Source: Sphingobacteriaceae bacterium
Lineage (GTDB): Bacteria > Bacteroidota > Bacteroidia > B-17B0 > Aurantibacillaceae
NCBI GenBank assembly: GCA_025360355.1
Contig: JANYCL010000247.1
Location: 1 to 7,419, forward strand
Length of the DNA: 7,419 bases
Direction: 5' to 3'
Every line of letters begins with the position of its first letter. Within the stretch, counting starts at the first letter, position 1. The notes beneath the pieces are model-generated. The model was not told the DNA's origin. It did not search any database and saw only the letters and a program-made list of their open reading frames with translations. Below, one piece after another: positions 1-5,269 of the stretch. Position numbers and translations under genes: made by a program.

Positions 1-2
1 AT

Positions 3-1436
3 ACTACCAAACTTCGAATCCTCGTTCAACTAAGTGAAGAATGCGAGCCAAACGAAATTTTAAAATATGCTGAAGCTGCAGTTACATTAACCAATATTAT
101 TCTTACTGAAACAAAAAATCTCTCTTTTCAACTTAAAAATAGAATTTTAAATCAAAAAGCTCTTTCCCTAAACAACATTGGATTTGCTTATCAAAATCAA
201 GGCAAAATATCAGAGGCACTAGAGTATTATATCCAAAGTTTAAAAATACTTGAAGTGATCGGTGATAAAAAAAGCGTTGCTGAATTACTCAACAACATCG
301 GAGGTGCTTACGATTCAAAAGGTGACATACTTAAATCGTTGGATTATTTGAACCAAGGTTTAAAAATAAGAGAAGAAATAGGAGACAAAAATGGCATAGC
401 AAATTCACTTAATAATATTGGAGTAACTTATTTTAATCAAGGAAATGTTTCTAAAGCATTGGAATATTATAGTAGAAGTTTGAAAATACGAGAACAATTA
501 GGCAACAAACTTGATATTTCCGTCTCACTTAATAATATTGGTCTTATTTACCAAGACCAAGGTGACTTATTAAATGCGCTGAATTATTTAAGCAAAAGTT
601 TAAAATTGACGGAAGAGATTGGCAATAAACAAAATATAGCTGTATCACTCAACAACCTTGGGCTACTTTATCAAAATCAAGGCAAAATTGCACAAGCGCT
701 GTACTATTACAAAAAGAGTTTAAAAACACATGAAGATATGCGATACAAAGTCGGCATTGCGGCCTCGTTCAGCAATTTAGGATTTCTTTACTCTAATAAA
801 GGTGAGCATTTAAAAGCATTAGATTACTACAACAAAAGCTTAAAATTATTTAAAGAAATTGGAGACAAAGAAAAAGTTGCCAATACGCTTAATAACATAG
901 GAGTTGATTATATTCGTCAGAAAAAATACAAGGATGCATTTCCTTACTCTGATAGTTCATTAATTATTTCTAAAAAACTTGGGTTTCCAAACATTATACT
1001 TAGAGCCGAGAAAGCGCTTTCTGTAATTGATTCTGCAATGGGAAATTACATAGGAGCTTTTGAACATTACAAACAATTTATTATTTATAGAGACAGTGTT
1101 AATAATAAAGAAACACAAAAAGTAAGCATGAGAAGTCAAATAAATTATGAATACGAAAAAAAAGAAGCAGTAATAAACGAGCAACTAAAACAAAAAGAAC
1201 AGCAACGTAATTATTTTATTCTCGGCTTAATTTCAGTGGCATTATTTTCTGTTTTCGTTTTTAGAAGTTATAGGTTAAAAAGAAAAGCCAATATTATTAT
1301 CACCGAACAAAAAAGATTAGTGGATGAACATCAAAAAGAAATTCTTGACTCCATAAAATACGCAAAACGCATTCAAAAAGCACATCTTCCAACTGAAATA
1401 TATATTAACAAAAATATTGATAGATTAAAAAAATAA
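3..1436 (+). CDS. TPR-repeat transmembrane protein lacking an effector domain (5' partial)
   Basis: The frame is open from base 3 to the TAA at 1434-1436, giving 477 visible codons; the gene begins upstream of the window. The GTG at 255 is not a credible start, because the 84 codons before it already encode a TPR unit and a segment (TTKLRILVQLSEE) matching residues 39-50 of the gene at 3648. By that alignment about 40 codons are missing: the signal peptide and the DSLK segment. Numbering from base 3, seven clear TPRs begin at residues 56, 96, 136, 176, 216, 256 and 296, exactly 40 apart, with a degenerate eighth near 336. Then come a Y-E-Y-E-K-K block (about 382-387), one membrane helix (about 403-420), a basic patch (RSYRLKRK), a coiled coil and EILDSIKYAKRIQ (446-458). 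The protein ends 19 residues later with no phosphatase, kinase or DNA-binding domain. TPRs are probably periplasmic and the coiled coil cytoplasmic. Ligand and partner are unknown; an adaptor or receptor role is inferred. Confidence 0.9.
   Translation, partial: TTKLRILVQLSEECEPNEILKYAEAAVTLTNIILTETKNLSFQLKNRILNQKALSLNNIGFAYQNQGKISEALEYYIQSLKILEVIGDKKSVAELLNNIGGAYDSKGDILKSLDYLNQGLKIREEIGDKNGIANSLNNIGVTYFNQGNVSKALEYYSRSLKIREQLGNKLDISVSLNNIGLIYQDQGDLLNALNYLSKSLKLTEEIGNKQNIAVSLNNLGLLYQNQGKIAQALYYYKKSLKTHEDMRYKVGIAASFSNLGFLYSNKGEHLKALDYYNKSLKLFKEIGDKEKVANTLNNIGVDYIRQKKYKDAFPYSDSSLIISKKLGFPNIILRAEKALSVIDSAMGNYIGAFEHYKQFIIYRDSVNNKETQKVSMRSQINYEYEKKEAVINEQLKQKEQQRNYFILGLISVALFSVFVFRSYRLKRKANIIITEQKRLVDEHQKEILDSIKYAKRIQKAHLPTEIYINKNIDRLKK
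168..1007 (+). repeat. Seven in-phase 120-nt tandem TPR-coding units
   Basis: The motif encoding LNNIG or a variant recurs exactly every 120 bases, at 168, 288, 408, 528, 648, 768 and 888, without any indel. Each unit encodes about LNNIG..Y..QG....AL.YY..SLK..EEIGDK..IA.S. A 17-base string (tcacttaataatattgg) is identical at 405-421 and 525-541. This is protein-coding repetition, not a satellite. Units are diverged enough that they were probably duplicated long ago, but in-frame gain or loss of a unit by recombination would leave the reading frame intact. Confidence 0.9.
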
Positions 1437-1441
1437 TAATG
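1434..1441 (+). other. Stop-start junction TAATAATG (likely translational coupling)
   Basis: The stop of the first TPR gene (TAA, 1434-1436) and the ATG of the methyltransferase (1439-1441) are separated by two bases. The region upstream is A-rich with no Shine-Dalgarno sequence. Such spacing suggests that ribosomes ending the first gene can start the second, and that both lie on one mRNA. This is inferred from spacing only. Confidence 0.6.
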
Positions 1442-2224
1442 CAACCCATTTACAACAACATAGGCATTGGTTATAACAACACCCGCAAAGCGGATCCTTA
1501 TTTAACAGAAAGGTTATATGCTTTGCTGAATCCGAATGAAAATGGTTTGTATTTGGATATTGGTTGTGGTACGGGGAATTATACAACAGCATTGCATGAC
1601 AAAGGCGTTAAATTAATTGCTGTAGATCCTTCTGATGTAATGTTAGAGGAAGCAGCACAAAAATCAAATACAATAAAATGGTTAAAAGGCAGCGCAGAAC
1701 AAATTCCCACTGATGATAATTCACTTAACGGCGCAATTGCAACTCTAACCATTCATCATTGGCAAAATCAACAAAAAGGGTTTAAAGAATTGGCAAGAGT
1801 TTTAAAAAAAGGAAGCAGATTGGTTTTCTTTACTTCAGCGCCGGAACAAACAAAAGGTTATTGGCTCAGTCATTATTTTCCAACCATTATAGAAAACTCT
1901 TCGAAAGTTTTACCTTCAATTGAAAGCATACAAAAAGATGCTGAGCTAAATAATTTCAAATTTATTCTCCGCGAAAATTATTTTGTGAAAGAAGATCTGC
2001 AGGATCTGTTTTTACAATCCGGTAAACACAAACCAGAAATTTATTTTGACGAAAATGTGCGAAGAGGAATTTCCACCTTCGCCAAAAGCAAAAATCAAAC
2101 CGAACTAAAAGAAGGCTTATTGCGCCTAAGAAAAGATATTGATGAAGGTAATTTTCCTAAAATAAAGGAACAGTACGATAATGAGATCGGCGATTATTGT
2201 TTTCTTGTTTTTGAGAAGGAATAA
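1439..2224 (+). CDS. Class I SAM-dependent methyltransferase (Methyltransf_11/UbiE-like fold)
   Basis: This 261-aa soluble protein has no signal peptide or membrane segment, so it should be cytoplasmic. The Rossmann-like SAM-binding domain is clear. Motif I is LDIGCGTGN at residues 39-47, the acidic residue ending strand 2 is D63 in LIAVDPS (probably contacting the SAM ribose), the adenine-side segment is GSAEQIP at 84-90, and the post-motif strand is IATLTIHHW at 100-108. A helix typical of the family follows (FKELARVLKKGSRLVFF). Residues 130-261 form a C-terminal extension (GYWLSHYFP, then acidic and lysine-rich helices) that probably caps the active site and sets the substrate, which cannot be predicted. 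The fold is shared by ubiquinone/menaquinone, trans-aconitate and many small-molecule methyltransferases; I see no feature that picks one. The ATG at 1439 leaves a normal N-terminal helix; the next Met is residue 68, inside the domain. It sits between TPR receptor paralogues and is probably co-transcribed with the gene before it. Confidence 0.9.
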   Translation: MQPIYNNIGIGYNNTRKADPYLTERLYALLNPNENGLYLDIGCGTGNYTTALHDKGVKLIAVDPSDVMLEEAAQKSNTIKWLKGSAEQIPTDDNSLNGAIATLTIHHWQNQQKGFKELARVLKKGSRLVFFTSAPEQTKGYWLSHYFPTIIENSSKVLPSIESIQKDAELNNFKFILRENYFVKEDLQDLFLQSGKHKPEIYFDENVRRGISTFAKSKNQTELKEGLLRLRKDIDEGNFPKIKEQYDNEIGDYCFLVFEKE

Positions 2225-2242
2225 TTTCCTTACATTTATTAA

Positions 2243-3583
2243 ATGAAACGTGGACTCCTTTTCTTCTTCTTTTTTATTCCTGTTCTTGTTTTTTGTCAGA
2301 AACTTAATACTGATTCGTTGCGGAATGTGATCAAGACCACGCGTAACGATTCTGCAAAAGTGCAAGCATTAATTGGTTTGGCTAATGAATATAAAAACAA
2401 TAATGCTGATACTGCTATTATTCTTTGCAAGCAGGCTGAAGGATTATCTCTGAAAATTGGATACATCAACGGAATTGCTAACTCACAGCATCTTGCCGGA
2501 TGGTGTAATTATTTTAAAGGTGATTATCCTGAAGCTCTTGAACTTTTTTTTAAAGCACTCGCTCTCTGGGAAAAGCGTTCCAAAAATGCAGATTCCACTT
2601 TGCTAAAAATGATAGCTGAAAAAAAATCAGAATTGTTTAACAATACCGGCAGTGTTTATTTTGAAATGGGTCAAATTGAGAAAGCGCTTAGCTATTATAC
2701 AAAAGGCCTCGAGTCCGCAGAAAGTTTTAATATAAAAGAACAAATGGTTACTTCCATTGGCAACATTGGCATTTTTTACGATCAAATAGGTGATTACAGG
2801 AAGGCGATGGCCTTTTATAAACGTGCATTGAAATTAAATGAAGAATTAGGAAGAAAAAAAGGAATTGGTAATAATCTCGGCAACATCGGCGGCATGTATT
2901 ATTCGCAAAAACAATTTAATATCGCGATCGATTATTACATGAAAGCCATGAAAATTTTTGAGGAGATAGATTATAAATATGGTGTAGCAGTAAATCTTAC
3001 CAATATAGGTTCTGTTTATACCGACCTGAATCAATGGCAAAAAGCAAAAGAGTTTTATGTCCGTTCACTTGAAATATCTAAGGAAATAAAAAACATGCAG
3101 GAGATCAGGGATCTTAACATGTACATTAGTGATGTTTGTGAGCATCTTGGCGAAGACAAAGAAGCTTTAAAATATTACAAAAATTATACTGCAGCTAAGG
3201 ATACCATTCTTAACGTAGCGAACGCCAAAAAATCTGTGGAGCTTGAAATGCAATATGTGTTTGATAAAAAAGAAGCTGCAACACAACTGGATCAGGAAAA
3301 AAGAGATGGCATTGCTCTTGCTGAAAAGAAAAAACAAACTGTTATTTTTTATAGCGTATGCGGTGTGTTACTCCTGGTGATCGGTTTTGCGGTTTTTGTT
3401 TACAGGAGTTTTTTACAAAAGCGTAAAGATAATATCCTGATCCAGAAACAAAAGTTAGAAGTAGAAGAAAAACAAAAAGAGATCTTAGATTCCATTAATT
3501 ACGCTAAACGCATTCAAAAAGCACAAATGCCCTCTGATACTTATATTGCGAAAAACACTGGAAGATTGAAGGATAAGGGTTGA
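2243..3583 (+). CDS. TPR-repeat transmembrane protein lacking an effector domain
   Basis: This 446-aa protein has an N-terminal signal peptide (basic KR, a phenylalanine-rich core, likely cleavage near C18/Q19) followed by a TDSLRNVIKTTRNDSAK segment (23-39) shared with its paralogues. TPR units begin near residues 82, 132, 172, 212, 252 and 292; a weaker one may occupy 40-75. Spacing is 40 residues except between the units at 82 and 132, which are 50 apart owing to a charged insert around 111-130. A YVFDKKEAA block (338-346) precedes the single membrane helix (about 367-387), followed by RSFLQKRK, a coiled coil and EILDSINYAKRIQ (413-425). The chain ends 21 residues later (tail NTGRLKDKG) without a catalytic domain. 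By the positive-inside rule the repeats face the periplasm. It starts 18 nt after the methyltransferase with no Shine-Dalgarno sequence. Probable role: receptor or scaffold whose signal leaves through the coiled coil; ligand unknown. Confidence 0.92.
   Translation: MKRGLLFFFFFIPVLVFCQKLNTDSLRNVIKTTRNDSAKVQALIGLANEYKNNNADTAIILCKQAEGLSLKIGYINGIANSQHLAGWCNYFKGDYPEALELFFKALALWEKRSKNADSTLLKMIAEKKSELFNNTGSVYFEMGQIEKALSYYTKGLESAESFNIKEQMVTSIGNIGIFYDQIGDYRKAMAFYKRALKLNEELGRKKGIGNNLGNIGGMYYSQKQFNIAIDYYMKAMKIFEEIDYKYGVAVNLTNIGSVYTDLNQWQKAKEFYVRSLEISKEIKNMQEIRDLNMYISDVCEHLGEDKEALKYYKNYTAAKDTILNVANAKKSVELEMQYVFDKKEAATQLDQEKRDGIALAEKKKQTVIFYSVCGVLLLVIGFAVFVYRSFLQKRKDNILIQKQKLEVEEKQKEILDSINYAKRIQKAQMPSDTYIAKNTGRLKDKG
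2486..3217 (+). repeat. Six TPR units, 120-nt periodic with one 30-nt insertion
   Basis: Unit starts correspond to residues 82, 132, 172, 212, 252 and 292 of the encoded protein. The last five are exactly 120 nt apart. The first interval is 150 nt, caused by a 10-residue lysine-rich insertion, so this array is the least regular of the four. Units are more diverged from each other than those in the first gene. Confidence 0.8.
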
Positions 3584-3647
3584 TTTAATTCCCGCATTTG
3601 TATCTTCTAAGATCGCTTGGAAGAAAATATTTTGCTATATTTAGTTC
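3584..3647 (+). promoter_or_regulatory. 64-nt intergenic spacer, possible weak promoter
   Basis: This is the longest gap between genes in the window, so it is the likeliest place for an internal promoter. A TATATTTA at 3636-3643 resembles the Bacteroidota -7 element TAnnTTTG in seven of eight positions, but it lies only 4 bases before the ATG. The nearest upstream TTG (3617-3619) is 16 bases away rather than the expected 19-21. A 10-base palindrome AAAATATTTT (3624-3633) is present, with too little GC to be a terminator. No Shine-Dalgarno sequence is seen. Promoter activity is speculative. Confidence 0.2.
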
Positions 3648-5267
3648 ATGAAATTCCGGGTCTCGCTTTTGGCGGTTTTTTTCTTTTTCACTGCTCATCT
3701 CTTCGGTCAGGATCCTTACATTGATTCATTAAAACTAGCTCTTAAAACCGCAAAACACGATACCACCCGTTGTTACATTTTAACGTACTTAAGTGAAGGG
3801 GCTTCTGATAAGGAGTGGCCTATCTTCAATGAACAATTAAAAAACCTTTCAGAAAAAAACATTGCAACAGCGCAAACAAAAGACCTGAAAGAAACTTATT
3901 TGTATTATTACGCTACATCACTTAACAACATTGCTTACCTCGCCGAACAACAAGGTGATTATAAAAAAGCCTTAGAATACAACCTGAAAAGTTTAAAGAT
4001 CAATGAAGAGATAGACAGCAAATCCGGCACAGCAAGTTCTTTAAATAATATCGGCGCGATCTACGATAACCAAGGTGATATCAGTAAAGCACTAGAATAT
4101 TATCAGAAAAGTTTAGAAATATTAAAGAATTTGGACAACAAAAAAAGTTTAGCTTATGCTTTTAATAATTTAGGCACGGTTTATGATAACCTTGGCGACA
4201 TACCTAAAGCTCTGGACTACTACCTTAAAAGTTTAAAAATCAGTGAAAAAATAAATGATGCATTTGGCATTGAAGGCTCTCTTAATAATATTGCAGATGT
4301 TTATAGGAGGAACGGCGAAATTGAAAAAGCATTGGAATTTCATTTCAAGAGCCTGAAGCTATCTGAAAAAAATGATGACAAAAAAGCAATAGGGTTTTCA
4401 CTTACAAACATTGGAGTTATTTATGATAGTCAAAACAAATTTGATCTTGCTCTCAGTTATTTTGAAAAAAGTTTAAAGATAAAAGAAGCGAGGCATGATA
4501 AAGAGGGGATCGCTATTTCGTATAATAACATTGGTAACATTTACAGATCGAAACATGAATTAGCAAAAGCACTGGAGTACATGAATAAAAGTTTGGCTTT
4601 ACACGAGGAAACTCAAAACAAAGCGGGCATTGTTGATGCACTCAACAATATTGGAATACTTCATTTAAATCTTGGTCAGCCCGATGAAGGCTTAACTTAT
4701 GCTAAACGTGCGTTACAAATGGCAAACGAACTTGCTTTTCCGGGAAGTATAAAAAATGCTGCTGATATTCTTTCGCGCATTTATACGAGTCAGCGAAAAT
4801 TTAAAGAGGCGTACGAGATGTATGACCTGCAAATAAAAACAGATGAAAGTCTACATAATGCGAAATCAAAAAAGGCGGCCATCCAATCTCAATTCAAATA
4901 TCAATACGAAAAACAAGCGGCGAAAGATAGTGTTGCGCATGCTAAAGAAACAGAAATAAAAAATATCGCCATACAAAAACAGGAACTGGAATTAGAAAAT
5001 AAACACAAAACGCAATATGCTTTGTATGGCGGCTTGGTACTGGTATTGGTTTTCGCCGGTTTTATGTTTAATCGTTTTAAAATAACGCAAAAACAAAAAT
5101 TAGTTATCGAGTTGAAAGAAAAAGAAACTCAAAATCAAAAACTTATCATTGAAGAGAAACAAAAGGAGATCCTTGATTCGATAAATTATGCTAAGCGGAT
5201 CCAGCTCGCCCAAATGCCCAGCGAAAAATACGTATCAAGGAATTTAACGCGGTTAAAAAAGAACTAA
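3648..5267 (+). CDS. TPR-repeat transmembrane protein lacking an effector domain
   Basis: This 539-aa protein begins with a signal peptide (residues 1-20, FFFF core, cleavage probably G20/Q21) and then IDSLKLALKTAKHDTTRCYIL, the family N-terminal segment. Eight TPRs begin at residues 92, 132, 172, 212, 252, 292, 332 and 372, exactly 40 apart. Their consensus (LNNIG..Y..QGD..KALEYY.KSLKI.EEI.DK.GI) is like the extended 40-residue TPRs of the LGN/Rap type, which usually bind peptides or partner proteins. A FKYQYEKQAAKDS block (416-428) and a coiled coil lead to one membrane helix (about 457-474). After it come FNRFKITQKQK, a second coiled coil and EILDSINYAKRIQ (507-519); the protein ends 20 residues later (RNLTRLKKN). 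In relatives this linker is followed by a SpoIIE/PP2C phosphatase; here there is none. Its stop overlaps the next start. Closest paralogue in the window is the next gene, especially from the juxtamembrane region to the linker. Confidence 0.93.
   Translation: MKFRVSLLAVFFFFTAHLFGQDPYIDSLKLALKTAKHDTTRCYILTYLSEGASDKEWPIFNEQLKNLSEKNIATAQTKDLKETYLYYYATSLNNIAYLAEQQGDYKKALEYNLKSLKINEEIDSKSGTASSLNNIGAIYDNQGDISKALEYYQKSLEILKNLDNKKSLAYAFNNLGTVYDNLGDIPKALDYYLKSLKISEKINDAFGIEGSLNNIADVYRRNGEIEKALEFHFKSLKLSEKNDDKKAIGFSLTNIGVIYDSQNKFDLALSYFEKSLKIKEARHDKEGIAISYNNIGNIYRSKHELAKALEYMNKSLALHEETQNKAGIVDALNNIGILHLNLGQPDEGLTYAKRALQMANELAFPGSIKNAADILSRIYTSQRKFKEAYEMYDLQIKTDESLHNAKSKKAAIQSQFKYQYEKQAAKDSVAHAKETEIKNIAIQKQELELENKHKTQYALYGGLVLVLVFAGFMFNRFKITQKQKLVIELKEKETQNQKLIIEEKQKEILDSINYAKRIQLAQMPSEKYVSRNLTRLKKN
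3921..4880 (+). repeat. Eight in-phase 120-nt TPR-coding units
   Basis: Units start at 3921 and every 120 bases after it, without indels, up to the juxtamembrane coiled coil. Each encodes one 40-residue TPR. The first six are close to consensus; the last two (from 4641 and 4761) have weaker signatures, a normal pattern for capping units of a solenoid. Confidence 0.9.
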
Positions 5268-5269
5268 TG
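5265..5269 (+). other. TAATG stop-start overlap (translational coupling)
   Basis: The TAA stop of the third TPR gene (5265-5267) shares its last A with the ATG of the fourth (5267-5269). The preceding bases (ttaaaaaagaac) are A-rich with at most a weak AAGA. The overlap indicates one mRNA and probable re-initiation by terminating ribosomes, so the two most similar paralogues are likely made together. Confidence 0.75.

Noticed and set aside
255..257. GTG as the start codon of the first gene
   Set aside because: The frame is open for 84 codons upstream to the window edge and encodes a full TPR unit plus the conserved N-terminal segment, so this GTG is an internal valine codon.
168..1007. The 120-nt repeats as a CRISPR array or non-coding satellite
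   Set aside because: Units are in frame, diverged mainly at codon third positions and surface residues, and encode clear TPR helices; there are no identical repeats with unique spacers.
960..1184. Minus-strand open frame of 74 codons opposite the first TPR gene
   Set aside because: It lies entirely within a well-supported coding region, has low-complexity F/Y/I-rich content and no recognisable motif.
2288..2302. Possible lipobox (LVFC) in the second TPR protein
   Set aside because: Phenylalanine at -1 does not fit the lipobox (G/A/S expected), and the protein already has a C-terminal membrane helix; ordinary signal peptidase cleavage is more likely.
2126..2365. Minus-strand open frame spanning the methyltransferase/TPR junction
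   Set aside because: It overlaps two solid genes, and its K/N/E-rich translation is what the reverse of poly-T signal-peptide DNA gives.
2846..3040. Minus-strand open frame inside the second TPR gene
   Set aside because: A shadow of the repeat-coding strand, with no start context or family resemblance.
3621..3640. Hairpin or terminator in the 3584-3647 spacer
   Set aside because: The only palindrome is AAAATATTTT, with no GC stem and no following T-run typical of an intrinsic terminator.
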